Shown piece by piece: positions 1-9,268 of a stretch of 64,000 nucleotides of DNA. This DNA is from Janthinobacterium sp051380875 (GTDB lineage: Bacteria > Pseudomonadota > Gammaproteobacteria > Burkholderiales > Burkholderiaceae_D): positions 186,001 to 250,000 of the forward strand of contig NZ_JBNYXW010000010.1 in NCBI RefSeq assembly GCF_051380875.1, read 5' to 3'. Numbering within the stretch: position 1 is the stretch's first letter; every line of letters begins with the position of its first letter. The position numbers and the translations under genes were made by a program. The notes under the pieces are model-generated. The model searched no databases and was not told where the DNA came from. It was given only the letters and a program-made list of their open reading frames with translations.

Positions 1-344
1 GCGCGCTATGGTGCGGCACGTGCGGCACCTACCGCGCCACGTTCGAGGAACTGGCCGCGCGCCACCCTGACACACTCTTCGTCTGGATCGACATCGAAGA
101 CCAGGCCGACGTCGTGGGCGACCTCGACATCGACAATTTCCCCACCCTGCTGATCCAGCATGCAGACCATGTGGCCTTCTTTGGCACCGTGCTGCCCGAC
201 GGCGGCCTGGCGCACCGCATGGTGCAGGCGCAGCAGGCGCTCAGCGAGGAAGAGCTGGCTGCGCTGTCAAACAGCACGCAGGAACGGCGCGACTGGCAGC
301 GCGATTGCAATCTACGCAACCTGCTGGCCGCTACCCTCGCTTGA
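1..344 (+). CDS. Thioredoxin-fold protein, 5' end missing
   Basis: The open frame enters the window in frame 3 and ends at TGA 342-344, so only the C-terminal 113 residues are present. The first residues read ALWCGTCGTYR, a WCxxC redox motif of thioredoxin type (WCGTC). A later segment, DNFPTLLI, carries the cis-proline that faces the active site in thioredoxins. The rest is a short thioredoxin beta/alpha core followed by a polar helical tail. From the family it is expected to be a thiol-disulfide reductase or a thioredoxin-like chaperone in the cytoplasm; the missing start prevents checking for a signal peptide. It converges with the molybdenum hydroxylase gene downstream. Confidence 0.8.
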   Translation, partial: ALWCGTCGTYRATFEELAARHPDTLFVWIDIEDQADVVGDLDIDNFPTLLIQHADHVAFFGTVLPDGGLAHRMVQAQQALSEEELAALSNSTQERRDWQRDCNLRNLLAATLA

Positions 345-373
345 TATTGATATTGATCTTGATCGACATCAAG
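341..373. repeat. Short TTGATM tandem repeat and small hairpin between convergent genes
   Basis: Four hexamers, TTGATA, TTGATA, TTGATC, TTGATC, run from 341 to 364; the first contains the thioredoxin-like stop codon. The last unit forms a 6-bp stem with ATCAAG at 368-373. It lies exactly between two convergent genes, so it may be a weak bidirectional 3' end, but there is no U-tract. Confidence 0.5.
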
Positions 374-2642
374 CCAGGCGCAGCGGCAGGCTGCGCAGCC
401 GTTTCCCCGTCAGGATAAACACGGCGTTGGCCACGGCCGGCGCGATCGGTGGCGTGCCGGGCTCACCCACGCCTTCGGGCGGCTCGGCGCTGGCGATGAT
501 GATCGTCTCGACGACGGGTTCCTGGCCCATGCGCAGCACGGGATAGTCGTGGAAATTGCTTTGCAGGGCTTTCCCTTGCTTGAACGTGATCTCGCCGCCC
601 AGCGCCGCCGACAGGCCAAACAGCACGGCCGACTCCACCTGCTGGGCGATGATGTTCGGGTTGACGGCGATGCCGCAATCGATGGCGCACACCACGCGCT
701 GCACGCGAATCTCGCCATTTTCCACGGACACCTGCGCCACTTGCGCCACGATGCTGCCGAACGACTGGTGCAGCGCCACCCCATGCGCGTGGCCGGGCGG
801 CGCGCTGCCCGCCTTGCTGACTGCTGCATCGAGCACGGCCAGGTGGCGCGGATGCTGAGCTAACATGGCGCGGCGAAACGCGACACTGTCCTGCCCCGCC
901 GCATGCGCCAGTTCATCGATAAAACTTTCCTTGAAGAAGGCGTTGTGCGAGTGGCCGACGGAGCGCCAGTAACCGACGGGCACGGCACTGTCGGCGATCA
1001 CGTGGGCGATACGCTGGTGGGCGATCTCATACGGCATGTCGAATTCGCCCTCGGCCGTGGTCTTGTCCGGCCCCATGCCAGGCAAGCCGAAATTGCGCTG
1101 CAAGAACTGGTGCGTGATGGAGGCGCTGACGGATTTATTCTCCCAGGAAGCGATGCGGCCATGCTCATCGAGGCGGGCGGCAAAACGCGCCAGCGCGGCG
1201 GGACGGTACATATCGTGCTTTGTGTCCTGCTCGCGCGTCCACACCAGCTGCACGGGTGCGCCGTCGCACTGCAGCGCGATGGCCACCGCTTGCGCCACCA
1301 TATCGACTTCCAGGCGGCGGCCGAAACCGCCACCGAGCAGCAGTACCTCGATCGCCACATCCTTTGCATCGACGCCGGCCACTTTCGCCGCCACGTCGAC
1401 GGCGATGCCAGGCGCCTGCGTGGAGACCCACAGCATCACCTTGCCGTTTTTCACCTGGGCGGTGCAGTTGACGGGTTCCATGGCGGCGTGCGCGAGGAAC
1501 GGTGCGCGGTACTCGGCTGTCAGCGTGCGCTGCGCGCCGCTCGCCTGCGCATCGACCTTGCCGCTGGAATAGTAGGTAAATCCCGATTCCGTATCGAGCA
1601 GGCGGGCAAATTCGGTGTAGATGCCGGCGCTCGATACCCCCGCCTGCGGCCCGCCCGTCCATTGCACGGCCAAGGCGGCGGCCGCCGTCTTCGCGCGCCA
1701 GTACGTATCGGCCACCACGGCGACGCAAGAGGCGCCACGCTGGCCCAACGCCGCCGTCAGGTCCGCGACTTTTCTTACGCCGGGCAGCGCCAGCACGGGC
1801 GCCGCATCGAAGGAAGCGAGCGTGTCGCCCAGGCTCGGCGGCAGCTGCAAGGCCGCGTACAGCATGCCGGGGGGGCGCGCATCGATGCCGAAACGCGCGC
1901 TGCCATTGACTTTGGCTGGCGTGTCGCGGCGCGGCGCCGGCTGGCCGATCAGTTTGAAATCCTTCGGCAACTTGAGCACGGGCTTGCCCGGATCGATGCC
2001 GGCGGCGCGCTGTGCCAGGCTGGCATAGCTGGCGCGCCGGCCGTCCGGGTGGATCACTTCGCCATTGTGCGTGCGGCACTGCGCGTGCGGCACCTGCCAC
2101 TGCGCGGCGGCGGCGCCCACCAGCATGGCGCGCGCCGAAGCGCCCGCCTCGCGCATGGGAAGCCAGCCATCCTTCACGCTCGACGAACCACCGGTGACGA
2201 TCACGCCCAGTTCGCGCGCCGCCTTGGCCACCGTCCACTGCGCCAGCGCCTTCAGGCGGCCCTGGTCGTCCGGGTGGAATGGCAAGCCATCCTTGAGCAT
2301 GGCGACGTTGCCGAAGATTTTATCCATCGGTGCCTGTATCAGCTTGACGCTGCTCAAGGGCACGTCGAGTTCCTCGGCCACCAGCATCGGCAGGGCCGTG
2401 TGCACGCCCTGCCCCATTTCGCTGCGCGGCATGGCCAGGGCCACCATGCCATCTGTTTGAATGGCCAGCCAGCCGTTCAGCGCCACGGCACCCTCGGCGA
2501 CGGGCAGTGGCGCGCTGCCATTCAGGCGCTGGCGCGGCGGCAGCACGCCCCAGCCCAGCACCAGGGCGCCCACGCCGGCCACGCCCAGCCCGAGGCCGCC
2601 GAGCAGGAAACGGCGGCGCGACGTGGTGTGTTGTCCGCTCAT
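369..2642 (-). CDS. Molybdopterin-binding large subunit of a xanthine dehydrogenase-family (IorB-like) hydroxylase
   Basis: 757 residues. The N-terminus has a twin-arginine signal (SRRRFLLGG then a hydrophobic stretch to about residue 30), so it should be exported folded with its cofactor. The body matches the aldehyde oxidase/xanthine dehydrogenase Mo-binding fold of isoquinoline 1-oxidoreductase beta subunits: GGGFGRR near residue 435 and a C-terminal GVGEPGTPP segment that holds the catalytic glutamate of the family. The start is supported by AGGGAGA about 5 bases upstream. It begins 24 bases after the stop of the GGDEF/EAL gene, so it may be co-transcribed with it. The usual partner, a small (2Fe-2S) IorA subunit, is not on either side. 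Substrate unknown. Confidence 0.88.
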   Translation of the reverse strand: MSGQHTTSRRRFLLGGLGLGVAGVGALVLGWGVLPPRQRLNGSAPLPVAEGAVALNGWLAIQTDGMVALAMPRSEMGQGVHTALPMLVAEELDVPLSSVKLIQAPMDKIFGNVAMLKDGLPFHPDDQGRLKALAQWTVAKAARELGVIVTGGSSSVKDGWLPMREAGASARAMLVGAAAAQWQVPHAQCRTHNGEVIHPDGRRASYASLAQRAAGIDPGKPVLKLPKDFKLIGQPAPRRDTPAKVNGSARFGIDARPPGMLYAALQLPPSLGDTLASFDAAPVLALPGVRKVADLTAALGQRGASCVAVVADTYWRAKTAAAALAVQWTGGPQAGVSSAGIYTEFARLLDTESGFTYYSSGKVDAQASGAQRTLTAEYRAPFLAHAAMEPVNCTAQVKNGKVMLWVSTQAPGIAVDVAAKVAGVDAKDVAIEVLLLGGGFGRRLEVDMVAQAVAIALQCDGAPVQLVWTREQDTKHDMYRPAALARFAARLDEHGRIASWENKSVSASITHQFLQRNFGLPGMGPDKTTAEGEFDMPYEIAHQRIAHVIADSAVPVGYWRSVGHSHNAFFKESFIDELAHAAGQDSVAFRRAMLAQHPRHLAVLDAAVSKAGSAPPGHAHGVALHQSFGSIVAQVAQVSVENGEIRVQRVVCAIDCGIAVNPNIIAQQVESAVLFGLSAALGGEITFKQGKALQSNFHDYPVLRMGQEPVVETIIIASAEPPEGVGEPGTPPIAPAVANAVFILTGKRLRSLPLRLA

Positions 2643-2666
2643 GGGATCTCCCTTTATTGGATGTAT

Positions 2667-5600
2667 TTAGTCATCGAGCCAGCGCTCCAGCATATCCTGT
2701 GCCAGCACCGGGCGGCTATATAAATAGCCTTGCGCCAGCTTGCAGCCGTGGCGCAGCAGGAAAGCGGCCTGCTCTTGCGTCTCCACGCCCTCGGCGATCA
2801 CCGACAAATGCATGCTCTTGCCCAGCTCGATGATGGCAATCGCAATCGCCTCGTCGTTGACGTCGGTCGAAATATCCTTGATGAAGGAGCGGTCGATCTT
2901 CAAGGTTTGCACGGGCAACTGCTTCAGATACGCCAGCGAAGAATAACCGGTGCCGAAATCGTCGATGGCCAGGCCCACGCCGATGGCGTGCAAGTCATTG
3001 ATGAAGCCCAGGGCGTCGCCCGTGTTCATGATCACCGATTCCGTCACTTCCAGCTGCAGGCGCTGCGGTTCGAGCCCCGTTTCCTTGAGGATGTCGGCCA
3101 CCATGCCGGCGATGCTGCCGCGCTCGAACTGCTTGGCCGACAAATTGACCGCCATCTTCGGCACGCGCAAGCCCTGCGCCTGCCAGCGCATCATCTGGCG
3201 GCAAGCCTCGTCGAGCACCCATTTGCCCAGCTGGTTGATGAAGCCGCTGTCCTCGGCCAAAGGAATGAAGCGCACTGGCGGCACCAGGCCCAGTTCCGGG
3301 TGGTTCCAGCGCACCAGCGCCTCCACGCCCACCAGGCGGCCCGTGTCGATCTCCACCTGCGGCTGGTAATTGAGGAACATCTCGTTCTTTTCCAGCGAAC
3401 GGCGCAAAAAGGTTTCCAGGCGCAGGCGCTCGACGCCCTCGCCCGTCATCGACGGCGCGTAGAAACGGTAGCCGTTGCGCCCGCGCGCCTTGGCCTGGTA
3501 CATGGCCACGTCGGCGTTGCGGATCAGCATGTTCAAATCTTGTGCATCGTCCGGATACAGGCTGATGCCCACGCTGCAGGTGACGAACAATTCATGGCCG
3601 GCCACCGTGAATGGCTGGTCGAACATGGTCATCAGCTTTTCGGCCACCTGCGTGGCGCCAAATTCGCCGTCGATGCGTTCGAGCAGCACGATGAATTCAT
3701 CGCCGCCCAGGCGCGCCAGCGTGTCGCCTTCACGCAGGCGCGCCGCCAACTGGCCCGCCACTTTCTGCAGCAATTCGTCGCCCACGTGGTGGCCGAGGGT
3801 ATCGTTGACATTCTTGAAGCGGTCCAGGTCGATGAACAGGATCGCCAGTTGTTCCTGGTCGCGCGCGGCGCGCAGCAGCGCGTGCTGCAGGCGGTCGTGG
3901 AACAGCAGGCGGTTCGGCAGCGCCGTCAGCGGGTCGTGGTGCGCCATGTGGTCGAGCTTTTCCTGCGACTCCTTGATCAGGGTAATGTCGCTGAACACGC
4001 CCACGTAATGGGTAGTGGCCGCGCGCGTGTCGCGCACGGCGCTGATGGTCAGCCATTCCAGGTACACCTCGCCGTTCTGGCGCCGGTTCCAGATCTCGCC
4101 GCGCCAGAAGCCGTTGGCCGTCAACTCATCCCACATGGCCGTGTAAAACGCCGCGTCGTGGCGTTCGGAGCGTGTCAGCGACGCATGCCGGCCCAGCGCC
4201 TCGGCTTCGCTGTAGCCCGTGATCTGTGTGAAAGCAGGGTTGACGGTGACGATGATGCCGTCCATGTCGACCACCATCACGCCATCGGCGATGTATTCAA
4301 GCACCGTGGCCGACAGGCGCAGCTTTTCCTCGGCTTCCTTGCGCGCCGTGATATCGGCGTACACCCAGATGCTGCCTTCGTTGGGCCGCAGCGCATCGAG
4401 CGCGCTGCCGCTGACCAGGGCCCAGAACAGGCTGCCGTCGCGGCGCTGGTACTGGCGCTCTTCGCTGAAATCGCCGCCGCTGGCCAGCGCTGGATACTGG
4501 CGCTCGCCCGCCTCTTCGAAATCATACGAGGAACTGAAGACGATGGCCGTCGAATTGCCCATCATTTGACCGGAATCATAGCCAAACAGCTCTTCGCAGC
4601 GGCGGTTGACGGAAATGATGCGGCGGTGGCGCACGAACATCACGCCGAACATCACATTATCGAGGATGACGCTTTGCTCGGTCAGCAGCGCCTCGATGCG
4701 CATTTCGTGGTGCTTGCGCTGGCTGATGTCGGCAATAATGCCGTCGACCCAGGTCACGCCATGCTCGCCCGCCTGCGGCTGGCCATTCTCGGCCACCCAG
4801 CGCTCGGTGCCGAAAGCGTCGACGATGCGGTATTCCAGCGCGTACGGCAGCACGTCAGCCACCGCCTGCTTGACGGCGCGGCGGTGTGCGCGGCGGTCTT
4901 CCGGGCAAATCAGGTCGGCCCAGGCATGCGACGTGCCGCGCATGAACTGGCGCGCCGGGTAGCCGGCAATGTCCTCGATCGCTTCGCTGACGAAGTCGAT
5001 GGGCCCGTCCGGCCGGTAGCGGAAGACGGCGCCCGGCACTTGCGTGACGATGGTGCGGAAGCGTTCTTCGCGCTGACCCACGTCCTCGAACAGCTGGCGG
5101 ATGGCCGCGCGCATCTGCTCGAGCTGGGCAGAGAGGCGCCCCAGCTCGTCATTACTGCCCGGCACCAGGTGCGTGTCGAAGTCGCCATGCGAGAGGCGGT
5201 CGGAAAAACGCATCAGGCGGCGCAGCGGTTTCAACAGGCGGCGGTTCAGGAACAGCACGATCAGCGCCATCGACACGGCCAGCTGCGCGCCCAGCACGAA
5301 AATGTAGGACACCTGCTTTTCGCGCAATTCCTGCTGGCTGCGCGCATCGTCCATCTCGACGACCACGCGGCCGATGCGCTCGCCGCGCACGAGGATGTCG
5401 CGCTCGGCGCGGTACAGATTGCCGACGGGACGCTGTGGCGCCTGCAGGCTGATAAATTGCGTATCGCCCTGCCCCACCACCGTCACTTGCAGCACGGCGC
5501 GGTCGCGCATCACGGACTCGACCAGCGACCGCGCCGATTCCGCATTCATGTTCCACAAGGACTCTTGCATGCCCAGCGCCAGGATGTCGGCATTGCGCTG

Positions 5601-5783
5601 CAGCGCTTCGTTCAAGCTGGTGCGCGCCGACTGGCGTTCGTGCACCCCCACCAGCAGGTAGCTGCCGATGATGGCGGGAATGACCAGGCCGCCAAACACC
5701 ACCAGCAGCAGCGCGCCATAGATCGACGAGCCGTACAGGGCACCCAGGCTGGCACGCAGGCGTTGATAAGGTGCGTTAGACAT
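2667..5783 (-). CDS. Membrane-bound PAS-GGDEF-EAL cyclic-di-GMP protein
   Basis: 1038 residues from ATG 5783; a TTG five codons upstream is possible but has no better ribosome site. Order: membrane helix near residues 22-45, periplasmic sensor segment, second helix near 160-180, HAMP-like linker, three PAS-type domains (about 240-610), GGDEF (about 620-785) and EAL (about 795-1035). The synthase motif GGDEF is intact and an RxxD inhibitory site (REGD) lies five residues before it. The phosphodiesterase signature EAL (GVEALVRW) and DDFGTGYSSL are also intact. It could therefore both make and degrade c-di-GMP; which activity dominates cannot be told. It is the first gene of a possible two-gene unit with the molybdenum hydroxylase. 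Confidence 0.93.
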   Translation of the reverse strand: MSNAPYQRLRASLGALYGSSIYGALLLVVFGGLVIPAIIGSYLLVGVHERQSARTSLNEALQRNADILALGMQESLWNMNAESARSLVESVMRDRAVLQVTVVGQGDTQFISLQAPQRPVGNLYRAERDILVRGERIGRVVVEMDDARSQQELREKQVSYIFVLGAQLAVSMALIVLFLNRRLLKPLRRLMRFSDRLSHGDFDTHLVPGSNDELGRLSAQLEQMRAAIRQLFEDVGQREERFRTIVTQVPGAVFRYRPDGPIDFVSEAIEDIAGYPARQFMRGTSHAWADLICPEDRRAHRRAVKQAVADVLPYALEYRIVDAFGTERWVAENGQPQAGEHGVTWVDGIIADISQRKHHEMRIEALLTEQSVILDNVMFGVMFVRHRRIISVNRRCEELFGYDSGQMMGNSTAIVFSSSYDFEEAGERQYPALASGGDFSEERQYQRRDGSLFWALVSGSALDALRPNEGSIWVYADITARKEAEEKLRLSATVLEYIADGVMVVDMDGIIVTVNPAFTQITGYSEAEALGRHASLTRSERHDAAFYTAMWDELTANGFWRGEIWNRRQNGEVYLEWLTISAVRDTRAATTHYVGVFSDITLIKESQEKLDHMAHHDPLTALPNRLLFHDRLQHALLRAARDQEQLAILFIDLDRFKNVNDTLGHHVGDELLQKVAGQLAARLREGDTLARLGGDEFIVLLERIDGEFGATQVAEKLMTMFDQPFTVAGHELFVTCSVGISLYPDDAQDLNMLIRNADVAMYQAKARGRNGYRFYAPSMTGEGVERLRLETFLRRSLEKNEMFLNYQPQVEIDTGRLVGVEALVRWNHPELGLVPPVRFIPLAEDSGFINQLGKWVLDEACRQMMRWQAQGLRVPKMAVNLSAKQFERGSIAGMVADILKETGLEPQRLQLEVTESVIMNTGDALGFINDLHAIGVGLAIDDFGTGYSSLAYLKQLPVQTLKIDRSFIKDISTDVNDEAIAIAIIELGKSMHLSVIAEGVETQEQAAFLLRHGCKLAQGYLYSRPVLAQDMLERWLDD

Positions 5784-6045
5784 GCAGGAACGGGGCAACA
5801 GGGATCAGGCGAGCGATCATCGAACTTTATGGGAGAATCCGGGTGAATGTGACGGGAAGAAACTTTTTCAAGAGTAATTATGCATGGAAAAAGCGCAGAA
5901 AGTCACCAATAAACACACGCCAGCAGCGACGTCATGTCATATAGACAGGCCAGAAAAACCACACGCAGACTGGCCCGCCCGGTGAGTGCCAGCAGAAAAG
6001 TGCGCGGCTTGCTATCATCGCGCCACTTCACCTAGAGGAACTACC

Positions 6046-6552
6046 ATGACATTCTCCATCTATAGCGCATCGATTCCCGTCTTCAAACAGATCCTGGGCA
6101 GCCTGGCCGCCATCCTCGACAAGGCGGAAACGCACGCGCAAGACAAGAAAATCGACCCGAACGCCCTGCTGCAGTTCCGTTTATTCCCGGACATGCTGCC
6201 GTTCGTGCGCCAGATCCAGATCGCCACCGATTTCGCCAAGGGCTGCGGCGCGCGCCTGGCCGGCGTAGCCGTGCCGCCATATGAAGACAGCGAGCAGAGC
6301 TTTGCCGAACTGAAAGCGCGCATCGTGAAAACCATCGCCTTCCTGGAAAGCCTGCCGCAAGCGGACATCGATGGCAGCGAAACGCGCGCCATCACCACCG
6401 GCAGCGGCGAAAAGACCAAGCACTTCACGGGCCAGACCTATCTGTTCCACTACGCGCTGCCGCATTTCTTCTTCCACGCCACGACGGCGTACGACATCCT
6501 GCGCCACAATGGCATCGAAGTGGGCAAGAAGGACTTCATCGGCAGCTTCTGA
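6046..6552 (+). CDS. DUF1993 family protein
   Basis: 168 residues, start at ATG 6046 behind a GAGGAA ribosome site. The whole length fits the DUF1993 family: an N-terminal helix (SIPVFKQILGSLAAILDKAE), a conserved RLFPDMLPFVRQIQIA segment, FTGQTYLFHYALPHFFFH and a C-terminal RHNGIEVGKKDFIG. These are small alpha-helical proteins related to the DinB/YfiT four-helix fold; their biochemical role is not established. Monocistronic, followed at once by a palindromic repeat element. Confidence 0.9.
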   Translation: MTFSIYSASIPVFKQILGSLAAILDKAETHAQDKKIDPNALLQFRLFPDMLPFVRQIQIATDFAKGCGARLAGVAVPPYEDSEQSFAELKARIVKTIAFLESLPQADIDGSETRAITTGSGEKTKHFTGQTYLFHYALPHFFFHATTAYDILRHNGIEVGKKDFIGSF

Positions 6553-6554
6553 TA

Positions 6555-6670
6555 CGCATAAGCAAATCTACTGCGCGGCGCGCTTTGCGGCCTGCGATGC
6601 TCGCCGTACCTGAGTACGGCTGCGCTTCTTGGCCACAAATCATCGCCGCTCGCTACGATTTGCTTAAGCG
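6555..6670. repeat. Dispersed palindromic intergenic repeat, family A, copy 1
   Basis: A nested imperfect palindrome begins 3 bases after the DUF1993 stop codon. The outer arms are TAAGCAAATC (6559-6568) and GATTTGCTTA (6657-6666). The middle arms are TTGCGGCC and GGCCACAA. The inner hairpin is GCCGTAC (6603-6609), loop CTGA, GTACGGC (6614-6620). A second, diverged copy in the opposite orientation lies at about 43510-43630. Both could fold as long cruciform or RNA stem structures and could act as the 3' end of the upstream gene. Confidence 0.7.
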
Positions 6671-6717
6671 TCGACGCAATAGGGGGGATACTGCTCTATG
6701 CGTCGCTATCGCTATAT

Positions 6718-6912
6718 TTAAGTGTTTCTGCGCGGATACCCTTGCGCCAGTATCCGCACCCACACCAGTTCCTTCTCTTCATCCGTCATCGACACCCAGT
6801 GGGCCACTTCCACTACGCTGCGCCCGCAGCCGCGGCAGATGTCATCGAATGTGGTCGAGCATACGGCCACGCACGGCGTATCGGGACGCGGCGGCAATTG
6901 CTTGTCAGTCAT
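6718..6912 (-). CDS. DUF1289 small cysteine-rich protein
   Basis: 64 residues with the DUF1289 pattern: PCVAVC near residues 14-19, then DICRGCGRSVVEV, giving four cysteines suited to bind an Fe-S cluster or zinc, and a following WVSMTDEEK helix. The start ATG overlaps the stop of the upstream DUF1415 gene by one base (TGATG), so the two are translationally coupled. Function of the family is not established. Confidence 0.88.
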   Translation of the reverse strand: MTDKQLPPRPDTPCVAVCSTTFDDICRGCGRSVVEVAHWVSMTDEEKELVWVRILAQGYPRRNT

Positions 6913-7484
6913 CAGGACACCTTCGGCAAGCCGAGCTTTTCCCAGCCTTCGACACCCAGTTTTTCCAATGTGGCAATATTCTTGTCGAAAATCCCGGACG
7001 CTTCGGGGAAGGCCTCGACGGCGCGCTCGATGCTGTCTTCGCGCAGCAAATGCAAGGTCGGGTACGGCGAGCGGTTGGTATAGTTGCTGATGTCATCCTC
7101 GAACGTCTCGGCGAACTGGTAGTGCGGGTGGAAACTGGCCACCTGCAGTTCGCCGGCCAGGTGCATGTCTTCCACGGCCGCGTCGGCCACGTCGAGGAAC
7201 TCGTTGTAGTCGAGGAAGTCGTTCAGGGTGTACGGGTGGATCAGCAAGGTCGTGTCGATCTGCTCGGGATCGGTGTCGGCCAGGATTTGCAGCTCGTCCA
7301 TCAGCAGCGCCAACAAATCCTCGGGATTGCTTGACTCGCACACCACGTAACGGATCTGCTTCTTGACGTGCACTGCCTTGGCGAACGGGCACAGGTTCAG
7401 GCCGATCACGGCCTTTTCCAGCCAGGCAACGGTATTGGCGATGATGACGGCATTGTCGTCGTCGTGACGCGGCGCGGTGTTCAT
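6912..7484 (-). CDS. DUF1415 family protein
   Basis: 190 residues from ATG 7484 (weak GAGAG ribosome site); a longer frame to 7538 is open but lacks a good start. The family core is visible as VAWLEKAVIGLNLCPFAKA and the following RYVV strand, with DEL, DTTLLIHP and FHPHYQFAE segments. DUF1415 proteins are conserved in proteobacteria without an assigned reaction. The gene is coupled to the DUF1289 gene downstream and divergent from mltD. Confidence 0.88.
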   Translation of the reverse strand: MNTAPRHDDDNAVIIANTVAWLEKAVIGLNLCPFAKAVHVKKQIRYVVCESSNPEDLLALLMDELQILADTDPEQIDTTLLIHPYTLNDFLDYNEFLDVADAAVEDMHLAGELQVASFHPHYQFAETFEDDISNYTNRSPYPTLHLLREDSIERAVEAFPEASGIFDKNIATLEKLGVEGWEKLGLPKVS

Positions 7485-7821
7485 ATATGTGGTGCTCTCT
7501 ATCGGTAACGTGGCGGCGAAATGGCCGGCCAAAGCCAAATTGTACGCATTCTTTGCGCAGTCTCATACTGGACGTGTTCCAGGCTTGCGCCAGCAGCATG
7601 GCCATGTATGCTATAACAGCGGCCGAACCACGCATTGGGCAAATTAAATTTGCAATAATGACAGCGTTAGCGAATGGAAAATCAGCTGCTTTCCACTTAT
7701 TGCCGCTTATTTCCTGTCATCATGCTGACATAATTCTTGACGCCGGCATGTGGATATACGTACACTCGCTGCTGAATCATGGGTCTGTCCGATGTTTCTC
7801 CGACGACAACAATGGAACTCT
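7485..7821. other. Divergent promoter region between the DUF1415 gene and mltD
   Basis: This 337-base stretch carries no convincing gene. It is more AT-rich than its surroundings in the middle (about 7640-7740) and must hold the promoters of the two divergent units. I see no sigma-70 pair or operator good enough to name. Confidence 0.5.
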
Positions 7822-9234
7822 ATGCACGAAAACTCCTTTACCTCTACCGTCCTGGCGGCGTTGGTCCTGGCGCTTGCGCCCGCCCTCAGCCAGGCGTACG
7901 AAGCCGGTGTTGAGAGCGATAACGCGCCAGTCGCCGCCACCACACCGGCCCTGATCCCGATGACCGCCCAGGTCACGGCAAAACTCCCCACCCTCGACAA
8001 CCGCCTGCAAAAGACCGACCGCCTGCTGAAAAACCTCAGCGACAGTTCCGATCCGCTGCGCGAAGCCGACGTCTGGGGCCGTATCCGCAGCGGCTATGCG
8101 ATTCCCGACATCAATAACCAGCTGGTGACGAACCACGTCAACTGGTACGCCACCCGCCCCGACCACATCGCCCGCACCACGGCGCGCGCCTCGCGCTATA
8201 TCTTCCACGTGGTGCAGGAACTGGAAAAGCGCGGCATGCCGACGGAACTGGCCTTGCTGCCGTTCATCGAGTCCGCCTTCAACCCGCAAGCGTTCTCCAG
8301 CGCCAATGCGGCCGGCATGTGGCAGTTCGTGCCCGCCACGGGGCGCGATTTCAACCTCAAGCAAAACATGTTCAAGGACGAGCGCCGCGGCGTGCTGACC
8401 TCGACCGATGCGGCCCTGACGTATTTGCAGCGCCTGTATGACATGTTCGGCGACTGGCAACTGGCCCTGGCCGCCTACAACTGGGGCGAAGGCTCGGTGC
8501 AGCGCGCCATCAAGAAAAACCAGGCGCTGGGCAAACCCACCGATTTCGAAAGCCTGGCCGACCTGATGCCAGCCGAGACGCGCAACTACGTGCCCAAGCT
8601 GCAAGCGGTGAAGAACATCATCGCCAATCCGGCGCAATTCGGCCTGACCCTGCCCGTGGTCGAGAACCAGCCCTACTTCACGGCCATCGACAAGACCAGC
8701 GACATCGACATCACCGTCGCCGCCCAGCTGGCCGAGCTGTCGATGGATGAATTCAAGGCCTTGAATCCGCAATTTAACCGCCCCGTCATCATCGGCGGCG
8801 AGAAGACCAAGATTTTGCTGCCGCAGGAAAACGCCGCCAAGTTCACCACCAACCTGGCGCAATGGGGCCATGCCTTGTCGAGCTGGACCACGCACAAGAT
8901 CACCAACGCGCGCGAACGCATCGAAACGCTGGCCTCGAAATTCGGCACCACGGCCGACGTGCTGCGCCAGGCGAATAACATTCCCCAGCGTACGCGCCTG
9001 CGCGCCGGTTCCACCATCCTCGTGCCGAAAACCTCGGCCACGATGAACATCGACATCACCCAGGAAATTGCCGACAGCGCCACCATGCTGCTCGAAGCGG
9101 ACCGTCCCGAACGGGCCGCCAAGGCCGTGCGCCGCGCCACCAAGGGCGGCAAGGTGCAAGCGGCGCCGATCTCGCTGGTGAAGCCACGCATCCAGCGCAG
9201 CGGTGGCAGCAGCCGCGCCAAGGCCCGCCATTAA
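7822..9234 (+). CDS. mltD: Membrane-bound lytic murein transglycosylase D
   Basis: 470 residues from ATG 7822, chosen because it follows GGAACT and gives a clean signal peptide (hydrophobic LAALVLALAPALSQA). The transglycosylase domain (about residues 130-245) contains the catalytic glutamate in PFIESAFNP, the AAGMWQFVPATGR segment and the AYNWGEG motif of family 1 enzymes. Two LysM-type peptidoglycan-binding segments follow, about residues 290-345 and 350-405, and the tail is basic. It cleaves the glycan strands of peptidoglycan in the periplasm. No lipobox is obvious, unlike E. coli MltD. Confidence 0.92.
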   Translation: MHENSFTSTVLAALVLALAPALSQAYEAGVESDNAPVAATTPALIPMTAQVTAKLPTLDNRLQKTDRLLKNLSDSSDPLREADVWGRIRSGYAIPDINNQLVTNHVNWYATRPDHIARTTARASRYIFHVVQELEKRGMPTELALLPFIESAFNPQAFSSANAAGMWQFVPATGRDFNLKQNMFKDERRGVLTSTDAALTYLQRLYDMFGDWQLALAAYNWGEGSVQRAIKKNQALGKPTDFESLADLMPAETRNYVPKLQAVKNIIANPAQFGLTLPVVENQPYFTAIDKTSDIDITVAAQLAELSMDEFKALNPQFNRPVIIGGEKTKILLPQENAAKFTTNLAQWGHALSSWTTHKITNARERIETLASKFGTTADVLRQANNIPQRTRLRAGSTILVPKTSATMNIDITQEIADSATMLLEADRPERAAKAVRRATKGGKVQAAPISLVKPRIQRSGGSSRAKARH

Positions 9235-9268
9235 CTTGCGCTACGCCTGATCCATACTGGAAACACGC

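Noticed and set aside
903..2723. 606-codon open frame on the plus strand opposite the molybdenum hydroxylase gene
   Set aside because: Arises from the GC-rich third codon positions of the real minus-strand gene; His/Arg/Gly-rich, no family motif, no ribosome site.
2730..5846. 1038-codon open frame on the plus strand opposite the GGDEF/EAL gene
   Set aside because: Antisense shadow; low-complexity H/R/A/Q sequence, while the minus strand has all catalytic motifs.
7777..9231. Long antisense frame across mltD
   Set aside because: No domain or start signal; mltD has a full signal peptide and active site.
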